A stretch of 64,000 bases of DNA from Pochonia chlamydosporia 170 (GCF_001653235.2 NC_035791.1:2480001-2544000); one strand, 5' to 3'. Shown: positions 1 to 11,950, counted from the stretch's first letter. Notes: generated from the letters alone by a model not told the origin. A program made the numbers and translations.

Positions 1-373
1 TGCGGCTGCCGGTGGGATATCCTGTCTTTTTGAGAAAGAAAGACAAAACCCCTTAGCCATCTACCGTAAGTACTTCATACGGGGTTCATGCAGAGAATAA
101 CCGGCCGAGGTGTCCCATTCATTGCTCCTGCTGGCATCGTGGACTTCGTACCGGGTAGGTAAAATGCGGCTCTGGGCATAATTTGTCGACATTGACGCCT
201 TTGCACGTCCGAATACAGGTCAACTCGATTTGCAGGCTGCTGCCTCTTCAAAATTGTGAACAAGTGCATTGTACGTGCATCATAGTACGTGACAGTAACC
301 TAGACTCAATGGATTTGTCAAGGGCCAAGCAAGTATGCTAATCCAACGTCTTTTGCTGATACCTGTGTACATA

Positions 374-499
374 TACAGTCTATATTCAAGGGCATTTGGA
401 CGTATCAAAGTATACACTGAGACAGCTCAATATGTCCTCAGCACACAACGCAATACGCGACACCCTTCCTTGCTCAAATACTCTTGACCCGCCACTATA
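374..499 (+). mobile_element. MITE-like element, copy A (Tc1/mariner-type ends)
   Basis: About 126 bp flanked by TA on both sides. The right end, read in reverse complement, starts TATAGTGGCGGGTCAA and continues with AGTATTTGAGCAAGG, like a Tc1/mariner terminal repeat. The interior matches copy B (54284-54386) over about 70 bp around the shared string AAGTATACACT, and the right end matches copy C (48790-48903). There is no coding capacity. Boundaries were placed by eye from the TA dinucleotides. Confidence 0.65.
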
Positions 500-1290
500 C
501 ACTAGGCGGCGTTGGGAACTTTTCTTGTTTGAATACCTACTGGGTACTTTTCACCTCAAACATTGTCGGATTGCATGATACGCACCACCAAGACAGCACG
601 CAGCAAGCAACTGCTATTGCTACACCTGTCCACACACGGCCAGAATCAAATGCCGGTTTATCTATTTGCTCACTGGCAGGCAACGGGTTATCTGTGTGTT
701 AGCTTTGGGCATGAGCTGAGAATCAATAGCTCCGTTCAGGACGAGGCTCAACCGCCACCTCAACCTCAGCTTCCAACGTTACGTCCGCATCCAAAACAGC
801 CATGCGTTTATGTCATGTTGGTGTAACACCATCTCTGTCTCAAAATGGCACGATTTAGTTGTGCTATTTCTGATTGATCGCTCCAGGCTACCTTGAATTC
901 AGGGACCATTGTTACCATGGCAGGGGCACTGAGGCTATCTATCACCAAGACATGTGCGGGGTATGAAATGGGGAGATGTCAACATGAAGTCTGATCGAGT
1001 CTGGCCCAGCCGCCTCCTTGCCAAGCACGGGAAACACAGGGCATGTTTCTCAACAGCATTTTTTTGCGAGGTACCAGACCTTTTGCAAGCAGCATGGGTT
1101 GAGGTGGGTTATGGTATGGCGGCAGGCAGGGTAGCAAAAGAGAGATTCGCGAAGTGCTGGCTGAATGAGCCTAAAAGCATTGCATCCAACCAGACATTCA
1201 ACAACATCGAACCCCTGGTCGTTGTCGCTGGCATTATGTACCAGTTGACCAGTTTCCCCAACCCCAGCCGCCGGGGAAGCACGAAGGGTC

Positions 1291-1330
1291 CAGATGTCCA
1301 GATGTCCAGATGTCCAGATGCCCGGATGTC
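1291..1330. repeat. Octamer tandem repeat (CAGATGTC)x5
   Basis: Five head-to-tail 8-bp units, the last two with single substitutions. The tract is non-coding. Confidence 0.9.
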
Positions 1331-1424
1331 CTTTTGAACTAGCGACATGGCCGATCTACTAGTGGCAACATTGAACATGGGAACTTTGTGGTTACTTATG
1401 TACTCCGTACTTGTTTGCTGCTCC

Positions 1425-1458
1425 CGCACACGCACACGCACACGCACACGCACACACG
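1425..1458. repeat. (CACACG)n microsatellite
   Basis: About five and a half hexamer units of CACACG in intergenic DNA. Confidence 0.9.
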
Positions 1459-1564
1459 ACTTGACTTGCACCAGAATGGAGAACAGATGCATCAAAAAGC
1501 CTCATGTTGGCCCCGTCCACCGCCATCGCAACGAGTCAGGAGTGAGAATTTGACGCACACACAT

Positions 1565-1600
1565 CCGGTTCCTGTTCCTGTTTCTGTTTCTGTTCCTTGA
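1565..1600. repeat. (TGTTCC/TGTTTC)n hexamer tract
   Basis: Imperfect pyrimidine-rich hexamers, about five units. Confidence 0.8.
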
Positions 1601-3862
1601 TCTTTCCGCCAAAGGGCGTAGTACAAGACGCTGACCTGCATCCGTTTTCTCCGCCAAACAGGAGACGATCTGCTGTGTAAGCATTTGGCAGGAAGACGAC
1701 CTTGCATGGTTAGGCTTCGGACATTTGCATCCTTTGACTGGTAAAGTAGCACAATGAGGCGAGGCGAGGCGAAGCCAGAGGGGAAGAGACGGACGACTAG
1801 ACTAAACAGCAAGTCTGTAACTTCAAACCAGAGACATTTTTCACCGACAACTCAGCTTCATGTGTCAGTTATGCCACGATGACGGGTTTTGTTGCGGATG
1901 GTTGCTTCTGGCTGATACACGGGGCTGACGAAGATGATTGACAAAGTCTGGGTCAAATGTTTTCCAAGCTGCTTGCCCCTTGCTCTGGACTGGATTACGG
2001 AGAAATACAGTAGTGTCATGTCAGCTCTTTTGGGTGGCTTACGGCAATAGCGCCTAGAGAAAGAACAAAGCACCAACAGAATTGAATGTCTGGTCAACTG
2101 GTTGGTCTGGTTCTTTTTGTTTTGGGAAAAAATCACTCGCAGTGCCCAGCCATGCAACCAGACATGCTGTGTTGCCAATGCACCTATGCGTCTGGTGGAA
2201 GCTGGCACTCTTCCAGATGTCTTCAGTGGGTCCCCCGGTGGAGGAGGACCGAGAAGCGGACCTGGGCCAGTGCTGCACATGCATGCGGCGCTAAAACAAA
2301 GAGGCAGTCCGGACCAAAACGAGCATGAGTTGACGATTGGCGCTAATCTATCTTGGACACAGGAGGGCTGGCATCCCGAGGGTTTAGCGAGAAAGAAAAT
2401 GAGCAAAAGTTGCGCTCGGTACTATCAGAAGACTGTTTGACACGAGTGTCAATGTTCTGCGGCCAGCCTTTGCAAACCTGGTTGACCCTTCGCTTCAATG
2501 CTCACCTCTGTTCTTGCTGAACCCCAAACCTGAGAGGCTCTGACGGTCTGGTCTGACGGTCCAAAGACCAACAGGCGGCTGAGTGGGTCCGGAGAGGGTC
2601 CTGAGAGGGGATCAACATGGGGCTTACTGCTACCGTCTGGGCACCACGAAAAAAAAGTTGGCATGGACACACACGAAGCACACCAAGCACACCAACCACG
2701 CGAGCAAGCGTGCTAGTTTGTCCGTGACAGGCCGGGACCGTGGGGAACCCGTCCAAATCCCAAAAAGTGTTAATTCGGGGGAGGAGAAAGCAAAGGGTCC
2801 CCGCCGCCTCTTTCAACGGCTCCATGCATGGGGAATGGGAATGACCATGTTGCTGCATCAGGAGTTGTTCGTCTCCAGTCTTGTGTGCCCGGTCTGGTGG
2901 GTGAGGTACCAGAGAGGTACGGAGCTGGCCTCTGGATACGAGGAATATACATCCAGTTACAGTACTGTACAGTACAGCACAGGCAAAGTTGACGGGACGG
3001 AAAATGTCTCTTGGTATCCTCTTTGAGCCGCCTCCGCCGGAAACCAGACGGCATCAGACATGGAAGACCAGACCAGACATGAACACACTCGGCCACTCTT
3101 TTCAATAAGACTGTGCTAGACCCTCTGCCCTTTTCCCTCCTGCTCCTAGTCTCAGTCCTGGTCTTGCTCCTCCTCCCCTCCCGCCCTGCCCGTATCCGTA
3201 TGACCATGGTGATGGCTTCTTCTGGACATGTGCCTCGCCTCGACTGATACAAATCGTGCATTTGGTTCGTGCATTGAGTCTGGTGTGAGCTCGAAAGCAC
3301 ACCAGCTGGGTTTCCGAGTGCGGCCTGGTGACCCTTGGAGGTGACCGTGACCCCGCGGTCAAGTCTGGTCCCATTGTCCATTCCCTCCATTCCCTGGTCC
3401 GCTGATCTCAACTGGCCGGCTGCTTATCGCAGCACCCACCAGACCAAGACAGGCCACCTCCAACTTTCCCATCGACGATAACGGCATTCCTCTTGTCTAT
3501 TGTGTCAACTGGTCGTTCGTTGTCTTTCCGCGCTCGCTGGATCGAGCATCACCGCGAGACGGTGGCTGGCGATCACAACCAACATCGCACCTCTTCTTTT
3601 TATCTGTTATGAATTGAACTTTTCCCAACTCGCTTTGCAACACTCGACGTCTTGTCCTAGTGGCAACCTTGCCTTATCTGAAGGGAAGCAAACCCCACTA
3701 CGCCGTTCAACGACATCTCACCTGGGACACGACAACGGTTGAACAGTATTATCAAACGGCTCACTGCAAGGAGGCTGAGCTGGCCTGGGAACAATTTTGG
3801 ACTTTTTGAATTATTGCTCACACGCCTAAGCAGACGGAAATCGTATACCACCGTCACCGAAA

Positions 3863-5932
3863 ATGGCCGCCATCATTGACAGAGACGTCGTGACTACGGC
3901 CCCAGTCTCAAATGGCGACACTACCCCCACATCGCCCGGAACGCCTACCAAAGGCAAGAGCCGTCAGCGTCTTCTCCGTGGACTGCAGCGTATATCCTCA
4001 TCTCCATCACTGAATGGACTACGACGCTCGAGGTCCGTAAGCAGTCCGTACAGCACAAGAGGAACACTCTCTTGTGCCAGTCTGGCTGCTGTTGGGCCTC
4101 CACAGACTCCAGGTAGCGCCAGGTCATCTACTCCTCAGCCGTCGCCGCTTGGTATGCCAAGCTCCTCGGTCTCCATTTCACAGACTTCTAGCCATGAGTT
4201 TCCCTTCCATGACAGCATCGAGAGCCAGCTTGCCATTCGAAAGGTTGACAATGTTGACCAAAACGGATCACCCGCGACAGCGACCCTTCCGCCCGGTCTC
4301 GGTTCTGCCAAGCAAGAAGCGCAAACCAAAGCTCAGGCCGTAATAAAAGCACCTCCAAAACCTGCATTTCCATTCTGGGAGAAGATGCCGCACGAGCTTA
4401 GGGTTCAGATTTTCTCCTTCCTACGGCCGAAAGAATTGGTTCAGGCGTCTAGGGTGAGCAAGACGTTTTATAGGTTTTGCTTTGACGGACAGCTCTGGAC
4501 CTCGCTCGACGCATCCGAATTCTATCAAGAGATTCCGGCCGAGTCGCTTGCCAGGATCATTGTGGCTGCTGGCCCGTTTATAAAGGATTTGAATCTTCGA
4601 GGATGTGTGCAAGTCGAGCACTATAAGCGGACAGAAGTTATTGTCAAGGCTTGCAAGAACCTGATGAATGCCACCCTGGAAGGTTGCCGAAACTTTCAAA
4701 AAAGCACTTTGCATACGCTGTTGAGGACGAATGACAAGCTGGTTCATCTGAACTTGACTGGTCTCTCTGCCGTATCGAACACGTCTTGCAAGATTATTGC
4801 AGATTCATGCCCGCAGTTGGAAACGTTCAACGTCTCATGGTGTGATAAGGTGGAAGCCAAGGGAATCAAAGCTATTATTGAGTCATGCCCAAGACTGAGA
4901 GACTTGAGGGCTGGCGAAGTCCGGGGCTTTGACGACATATCAACTGCCGAGGCTATTTTTAATACCAACAATCTCGAACGTCTTGTTCTCTGTGGATGTG
5001 TCGAATTGACTGATGACGCTCTGAAAGTCATGATGCAAGGCATTGACCCAGAGATTGATATTCTTACCGAACGGCCCATTGTTCCGGCACGAAAATTGAG
5101 ACACCTCGATCTGAGTCGATGCAACCGCCTTTCTAGCGCTGGCGTCAAGGCTATTGGATACGTGGTACCGGAATTAGAAGGTCTTCAACTTTCAGGATGC
5201 AAATCACTAACTGATGCTGCACTTGAGCCGATCTTAGCATCAACTCCTCGGCTAACCCACCTGGAACTGGAAGATTTGGAAGACCTCACGAATTCTCTCA
5301 TGTCGGAGCATCTTGCCAGGGCACCATGTGCGGATACACTGGAACATTTGTCGATAAGCTACTGCGAAAACATCAGCGACGTCGGAATGCTGCCTGTGCT
5401 ACAGAAGTGTCTACGATTGAAAAGTGTTGACATGGATAACACGCGAATCAGTGACCTCTCCCTAGCGGAAGCGGCTGCCATGGTCATGAAGCGATCAAAC
5501 AGATCACTCAGGGCAAATCAACGACCACAGGTTACCCTGCAGCTGGTAGTTTACGATTGCCAAAACGTAACTTGGACGGGCATCCGAGAAGTTTTATTCA
5601 GAAACGCCCAGATCAAGCCTGCAGTTGGGGAACCAGGAAAAGTGACCTACCCTACAGAGATTATTGGTCTCAAGTGCTTCTACGGGTTTCAGATGACGGT
5701 AGACGAGCACCAAAAACGAGTGCTGCGAGGAGACCTCTCGTCAGCAGGTAGGCTAGAGAGAAAATGGGCAGATTACATGCAGGCGAACGAAGAGGCCGGA
5801 ATGGGAGGTGCAGGACACCGAAGACGACGACGACGAGCCAGAGAAGCGCACGCCCTGCATATGAATGAGGAGGATGGCGGCATCGTCGGCCGCCGACGAG
5901 CACGAACTATGGGAGCTTGTTCGGTCATGTAA
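3863..5932 (+). CDS. F-box / leucine-rich-repeat protein with C-terminal CaaX box
   Basis: A 689-residue intronless ORF. Residues 1-165 are Ser/Thr/Pro-rich and probably disordered. An F-box lies at about 170-217 (FWEKMPHELRVQIFSFLRP), followed by AMN1/GRR1-type leucine-rich repeats to about residue 540 (repeated LRGC, LEGC, LVLCGC, LDLSRC and LQLSGC turns). This is the architecture of an SCF ubiquitin-ligase substrate receptor, in which the F-box binds Skp1 and the LRRs bind the target. The tail is polybasic (a run of Arg after residue 645, then GRRRAR) and ends Cys-Ser-Val-Met, a CaaX box whose final Met favours farnesylation. Human FBXL2 is a prenylated F-box/LRR protein, so membrane anchoring is plausible here, though inferred. 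Closest named relatives are probably yeast-type Pof2 or Grr1 proteins, so no symbol is given. The start is the first ATG after the pyrimidine-rich leader. Confidence 0.93.
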   Translation: MAAIIDRDVVTTAPVSNGDTTPTSPGTPTKGKSRQRLLRGLQRISSSPSLNGLRRSRSVSSPYSTRGTLSCASLAAVGPPQTPGSARSSTPQPSPLGMPSSSVSISQTSSHEFPFHDSIESQLAIRKVDNVDQNGSPATATLPPGLGSAKQEAQTKAQAVIKAPPKPAFPFWEKMPHELRVQIFSFLRPKELVQASRVSKTFYRFCFDGQLWTSLDASEFYQEIPAESLARIIVAAGPFIKDLNLRGCVQVEHYKRTEVIVKACKNLMNATLEGCRNFQKSTLHTLLRTNDKLVHLNLTGLSAVSNTSCKIIADSCPQLETFNVSWCDKVEAKGIKAIIESCPRLRDLRAGEVRGFDDISTAEAIFNTNNLERLVLCGCVELTDDALKVMMQGIDPEIDILTERPIVPARKLRHLDLSRCNRLSSAGVKAIGYVVPELEGLQLSGCKSLTDAALEPILASTPRLTHLELEDLEDLTNSLMSEHLARAPCADTLEHLSISYCENISDVGMLPVLQKCLRLKSVDMDNTRISDLSLAEAAAMVMKRSNRSLRANQRPQVTLQLVVYDCQNVTWTGIREVLFRNAQIKPAVGEPGKVTYPTEIIGLKCFYGFQMTVDEHQKRVLRGDLSSAGRLERKWADYMQANEEAGMGGAGHRRRRRRAREAHALHMNEEDGGIVGRRRARTMGACSVM

Positions 5933-7365
5933 CGAGCTCATGGAATATGACGGATGACGAGTAGATTTCCGGGAGTTTTTTGTTCTCCTTTCCCATCACA
6001 ACCGGCGCAACATGGGATGGAAAACATGTGGCATTTATCTTCCTTGGTGCACGGATGTGTACAAGGGCTGTTAATGTGAGACATATCATGGGATGGGGCT
6101 CAGCAGAATGTTTTTTGGTTTTTCTTTTTTGTGTATCTAGAATGTGAATTTTCAACGGCGTCAGGACGGGGTAGATCTGGACAAGATGGAACAACATCAT
6201 CATCATTGGAGGTCATTGTCACATACTTTACACAACATAACATAGTACTCACTAAACAGTACTGTACTGTACATACCGATTACTCAAACTTCATTTCCCG
6301 TGCATATTCCACAACCAGAAACGGCCACATATATACCCAGTCCTCATCTCATGCACTGCCAACGCAGCACAAACCTCAGCTCATCTCATCTACTGCACCG
6401 TCCTACAACACCGTTTGCGAAACGGAACATGCAAAAAAACAAAATTACTCCATGCAGCTCCATCTGCCGTACTGAAACGTGCAGCCCAAATTCCCATTGT
6501 TACACAAAGTAGAATAACAATCCCTCCCCCCCCCTTCCACCACTCCGCGAAAAGCACTGTTCAATCTCATCCCTGAGCTTTCTATGTCATGTTCTTCATT
6601 GCAGGACCTTGCGAAAATGGCAGCCTAGCACTTTCAATGGTTGTCACAGGGCGCTAATTGACGCCACATTTCTTCACAATGCGGAACAAGCTTTTCTGTG
6701 CGAGGGGGCGCAAATTTTGTGACAATCAGAGAGAAATCGTCAATAAAAAAAAATTGACATGCTTGGGGAGACGGGTTTGGATGATTCAAGGTGTCGAGGT
6801 ATTGTGATCCACTTTTGGGGCTAGATGACAGCCATGTATGGATGAATGTATGAGGCTGTTTTTGCGCCTCTAATTTTAGGTGCTTTTCTGGGGAGGCGAC
6901 TTTGTTTTCTTTTGTTTTTGCTTAGAGGCAAACTATCTATGGTACCCTGTTGTTTGGAAAAGAGTGACATCTTGATGTTTGCTAGTGTGAAGATTTTGTC
7001 GGTCATGTCGTGTGTTTGAAATTGGGATTGGGATTTGGGTGGTCGGGGACTTTGTTTGCCGGCGCCGTCAAAACCTCAAATCAAAAAGATGGGGGGACTC
7101 GACGGCAAGTCTAAGGACTCTCACATACCTAGCCTAGGTACTTGGCACCAGACAGACTCATTTGTGGGGTCAACTTCTTCCAGTCCTTTTAACCTCGGCC
7201 ACATTACTGTACTTATGATGAATGCGAAACCTAGAAAGTTCTGAATGCCAGCCCAGTCAAAGCACCCATTGAAAACCTTCAACATCCAACATCCCGTGCC
7301 TTCTTGTGAGCCAACCACCCACCGTTTGAGACCCTCCTTGAATTCACTCGCCGCTGGACGAGGGG

Positions 7366-7405
7366 AAATCGAATCAAATCAAATCAAATCAAATCGAATC
7401 GAATT
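7366..7405. repeat. (AAATC)n pentamer tract
   Basis: About eight AAATC/GAATC units in the presumed promoter of the 7657 gene. Confidence 0.85.
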
Positions 7406-7589
7406 CAGTCTGATCCTTCATTATTCTTCACCGGCTCTACGGTCCAACGTGGCTCAGGGAAGGGGGGGGAGTGCGCCCGCCAACAATAACATCGAACAGC
7501 AAAAGTAGCGAGATTGACGCCCGCTGACTATTCTCTCCTCCTTAACAAGGATCTCTCATAATCTCACCCCCGAAAACCCAAAACAAGAA

Positions 7590-7636
7590 TACAACACAAC
7601 ACAACACAGTACAGACCAGACCAGACCAGACCAGTC
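7590..7636. repeat. Adjacent pentamer tracts (ACAAC)n and (CCAGA)n
   Basis: Two different pentamer arrays lie end to end, stopping about 20 bp before the ATG of the 7657 gene. They are probably in its 5' leader. Confidence 0.85.
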
Positions 7637-7656
7637 CAGCCCTTACGACACCGGTA

Positions 7657-9219
7657 ATGCCGTTGGAAAAGATATACGTCGTTAGACATGGGGTAAGTGG
7701 CGTTTCCCGACACTCTGGACAATACCACAAAATAATGGGTTGTTGGTCCGTTGCAGGAACTTTTTTATTGACAGGTGGGCTCTGCTGCTATTGTTGCACC
7801 TTTTAGTTTCGCTCCAGTTGGTCAGTTGATCCAAGGACGGGCGTGTACATGGGCATTCCCTCGCCGACAGGCATCCAGGGCGACCCGGCTCTCACGTCCT
7901 ATGGCATAGACCAAGCCAAGGAACTGGGGAAGCATCTCGACACCCTGAATCCGGCGGTAGAGAAGGTCTATTCAAGCCCCTTCTACCGATGCCTCCAGAC
8001 AATGGTGCCGTTTATGGAACGCCAACTGGAAAAACAGCAGCAGCAGCAACAACAACAAGAACAACAACAGCTGCAGAAGGACAAGGCCAAGAAGGAGTTA
8101 GAAGCGGATGATGACCAGGAAGAGGAGCACAAGACCAAGAAGAGCGCACAGCAGACCCAGGCGCTGCAAATATCGCCTGATGATTATGACACGCCAAAAC
8201 CCTGGCTCACCGGTACAGTCGTGACCAAGATGCTGCCCGAACATGGCATTCGTGAGTGGTTCGGATCTGCCCCCTTTGATCACCCGGAGCCAGCTGCGCC
8301 TGGCATCCTCAAGGCCATGTTCTCTTCATACGATGAGAAGTACGTGTCGACCGTGAGGCCGTCCACCAAGGGCGAGACCCTGGATCAGTTGCAGGAGCGG
8401 ATAACAAAGGCACTGAGGGGTATCATTCAACAGTGTGATGCTGATGGAACGCGGGCAATTGTCCTGTGCAGCCATGCAGCGGTGATTATCCTCATCGGCC
8501 GCATTCTTACCGGCGTGATCCCGGACAGCGTTGACGTTGACGATTTCCACGCCTACACTTGTGGTTTGAGCGTCTACAACCGCATACCTCGTGGCGCCGC
8601 TAAAGGAAACAACAATATATCTGACAGCCGCGATGACCGCCATTCACACTCGCCACCATACTCAACACCAGGTACGCATGATTGCTTGCTTGCCTGCTTA
8701 CACGTAGACACCTCCCATCCCCGTTTCAGGAAGCTGTTTTCCATGACACATGCATTCACAAGGTCCCTTGCCCCCCGTTTTACAGTACCTGCCTTGTCTC
8801 ATACCCGTGTTGGCTGGCTACTTCACTACGGAGTACATAATGCCGAGTTGCGGGAGGACGTACTGGGTTTTGAAGTTCGTTGGTTGACATCGTTGCAGAT
8901 ACCTCGAAAGTGAACATGATAGGCGGTTGGGACTGTGAGCTGAACAGCGATTGCAGCTTCTTGAGTGGAGGCGCTGAAAGAGGATGGTAAGTTGGTTTTG
9001 CTTGACTTGCCATCTACCAAAACACCGCTCCGTGCAAATTTCCAAACTCAACTCCTGTTTGCTACAGGCGTTGAGACGTGTGGAGTAGAGCAGATCTGTG
9101 TGTTTGTTATGTTTTTCTCTTGCATACATACTAAGAACGCGTCTAGGAGGTTCACGGGAGATGAATCATTTCCCGACACAGGGTCTTTGTCCCAAAACGA
9201 GGTTGGATCTAAGCTCTAG
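7657..9219 (+). CDS. Histidine-phosphatase (phosphoglycerate mutase-like) domain protein
   Basis: Four exons are inferred: 7657-7692, 7807-8671, 8899-8986 and 9147-9219, giving 353 residues. Exon 1 encodes MPLEKIYVVRHG, which supplies the catalytic RHG motif. Exon 2 continues in frame as FRSSWSVDPRTG and carries SSPFYRCLQT and the late CSHAA histidine, as in the histidine phosphatase superfamily. A Gln-rich stretch (about residues 69-85) followed by a charged segment interrupts the domain. Short exons 3 and 4 give GGWDCELNSDC and RFTGDESF, restoring a tail I associate with fungal relatives. The family includes the TFIIIC subunit tau55 (Tfc7/Sfc7), so a role in Pol III transcription is one possibility. 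The substrate cannot be read from sequence. Introns 2 and 3 (227 and 160 nt) are longer than most here, and intron 2 contains TACGGAGTAC. Exons 1 and 2 are firm; the 3' splicing is less certain. Confidence 0.8.
8040..8078 (+). repeat. CAG/CAA tract encoding polyglutamine
   Basis: An in-frame run of CAG and CAA codons inside exon 2 of the phosphatase-domain gene, giving Gln-rich residues interrupted by Glu. It is a likely length-variable site. Confidence 0.85.
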
Positions 9220-11950
9220 AGTTGAAGTGCCCGAGCGAACACGTAGGGAGGTCAAGGTGACCCGCTCTTGGTGAGACCCTTCAACTGAGAACGGATGCAG
9301 GAAGAGGTTTGGTAGCACTCATTCACTGCATTCACTGCATGCACTGCCATCAATCGTCGACTCTTAAACCTGCCAGGTGCTTGGCCCAATATATACGAAT
9401 AACATGTTGCCAAAGGAGCTCAACCCCGGCAACGAACGGGTATGGGCGTGTGCAGATCCAAGATGGCAATAGTCTTCAGACACTGTCTGGAAAGTGCACA
9501 GACAAAAAGCCAAGCCTCTCTGGGCTCCGCACTTTGCCCAACCGCAGCTGTACCCAGGGTTGCCCACCAAAAGGCGATTGCGTTCAATGGTGGGATAGGC
9601 TGTATCAATTGTTATTCAGATCAGCTTCTTGATCCGACCAGGTGTTGGTCATGATGGCAGCCCAACTTGTCCACGTGCCTCCTAGCCTTTTGTGCAACGG
9701 CATGCATCGACCGGTCGACAGTTGGTGTTTTTATGAGGAAAATGAAAAATACAATACTGTACCTTGCTTTGCATTCTGTGTTACGGCCAAAACTGCCAAA
9801 AGATCATCAATGAAGAGAGGGTGGTCGCTGTTCTTAATTTCACGCCCAACACCAACCTCCCACAAGGGCCAGTTTGCGCACGTAAACAAGTCCGGACAGT
9901 TTCTGCACTCCGTACTCCGGACAGCATGTAATAATCAATCTCTTCGCAGCACCCCTCTTCCGCAAGCTGTCGGGCAATGAAGGTCCTTGAAGGGTGAGAG
10001 GGCCAGCAGGTGGTCCCTGCTTTGACACACATGAAAAGTCCCCGTGACTAAGTCTCTCAACAGCCGGCATCGAAGTTCGATCTGGTTCGGCAAGCAAGCT
10101 GGCGTAAGAAGCGTGGTTAATGATAGCACTGGCAGACAGGCAGGCTTCGAGCATGCAGGCCCTCCGTGACTAATTATCCGATATTGCAAAGGGTCGTGGG
10201 AGATTAGAGCCTTATTAGTGCAGACTTGTGTTCCGATAACCAGGATGCCACCACAAAAGGCAATAAGTGCATCTACCTGAGAATTTCCATTGGTAGTTGT
10301 TGTCGTTAGCCCTTGGAGAACCCTTGGAGAGCGTCAATTTATTGTGGTTTCCGCGGCTGTCACATTGACGCTGTGTGGTTGACGACGACGCCATGCAAGT
10401 TCCGACGCTACGTGGCTGCTGCAGCCACCATCGGCACTCCTTAAGTGGTGGTTCAAGAACGACAGCACATCGTTTTATGATCCCACCAACTTCAACGAGT
10501 TGTCGTGAACTAATTGTCTCAGCTAGACAATGGTGGTGGCAATGATGACGGATAGAAAAAGCCGGCTGGCTCCGTTGTGGGGGGAGGTTCCGTAACATGA
10601 TGCCGGCCTTCCTTACATTGCCTTGCCTTGCCTTGCTCCCTTGCGTGGATGTTTCATAAGTCGTCGGCGTACCTTGCATTGTGATGACCACCGCATAGGG
10701 CCGAATCTCAATTTTTCTCATCCCGTCTCCACAACGTGGGTTTGCATTCCTGTTGATTACCGTATTTTTGGAAACTCGTGGCACCGGAACCCCCTCCCTG
10801 TTGATGTTGGAATTGGCGTTCAGTGCAGGCTGTTCAAAAAGCGGCATGAACCAAAAAGGCAACCGAACATTTTCAGGGCCGTGATGAAGCAGATCGGCAT
10901 GGCCGAGCAATAGGAGCCAAATTTATAATGAATAGCTCTGCTTCTTCCCGTTGATGTCATTTCAGATGGGCAGATTGTTCGCCATGGAGAACAATAATCA
11001 CGATCTTCTCTCCCAATTAGCCGGTCGCCAGCAGGCAGATGAGACACGAGAGGCTCGCGGGTTGAGCTTGATGTGTGTGCCTTTGGCCGCGAGGGATTTG
11101 AAAATTTGTTTTCTTCGATCCAATAAAGGACGGCCGGTGCCTGCATAAACAATGACTTTCGCTGCAAACAAGGTGGCCGTTGTTTGAATCAGTTGTGTCC
11201 ACGTGTATGCAGCCAACACAGCCACTGGCAACTTAGATTTGTAGCTTCGGACAACTTGCATCACTCCGTGCAGGTGCGTAGTCGTACGGAGTATAGTCCG
11301 CAACATTGCGGCAATAAGAGTCCGCAAGATTCAGGCAGACTGAGAAACTTGGTAGGCGAAGCTCTGCCGTGGGCCATGTTTAATTTGAAGGTCTTGGCTG
11401 TAGCTGTAAGACTGGTTGATCCTAGGTTTGAAAAGCAAACCGGCCACTGTACGGCGATGGCCGCAGCAAGTGTCGGCGCTCGTTTTGCATAAGACCACCG
11501 ACATTTCTTTCTTTGTCCAGAGGAGATCTTCGTACCAAGGCACAGTGGAATTTGTGTCGCCTGGTGATGCTAGATCCAGGATTTGGCTGCGAATAGCCCA
11601 GAACTAATGTAAGGAAGGAAAAAAAAAAAAAGAAATAAAATGAAGATGAGGAGCTCTCTGCATCTGGACCTGCAGGACAAGGTAGCTGGCAAAGCAAATA
11701 TTTATTTGGCAAGCCAGCCAAAAGATTGTTGGCAATCTCCACCGGCTGCGAACGAATGACTGAAGATACCGTCGAGGCAAGAGACGCATCCTGGCCAGAA
11801 CAGAACTCTCAGGCAGGCTGACTGTACTATACAAGAACTAGTACTGCACTACGCATAATACTGGCAGGATGGTGTTGAGTCGTGTTGGCGCAAGCTTTTC
11901 TTTTGGCGATAAAGCCAGCCAGGAACGAAAACGGGCGGCGATGTCTGTGT

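Larger units (their letters stand above)
1..3862. other. Intergenic region and leader of the F-box gene
   Basis: No convincing gene is seen. Open frames here are short, overlap on both strands and are rich in simple-sequence residues. The region holds one MITE-like copy (374-499), a cluster of microsatellites (1291-1600) and several GTACTGTAC-type palindromes (about 2960-2983). From about 3400 to 3862 the + strand becomes pyrimidine-rich, as expected for a fungal promoter and 5' leader. A two-codon upstream ORF (ATG at 3609, stop at 3615) lies in that presumed leader. Confidence 0.6.
5933..7656. other. Intergenic region between the F-box gene and the phosphatase-domain gene
   Basis: The first part is presumably the 3' UTR of the F-box gene. 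The rest should carry the promoter of the downstream gene. Pentamer tracts at 7366-7405 and 7590-7636 lie just upstream of that gene's ATG. No gene is seen. Confidence 0.6.

Noticed and set aside
2770..3411. 213-residue minus-strand open frame
   Set aside because: Overlaps competing frames on both strands and has no conserved-looking segment; probably chance in GC-rich DNA.
10215..10910. 231-residue minus-strand open frame
   Set aside because: No family resemblance, atypical composition and other frames open across the same DNA; no splice structure extends it.
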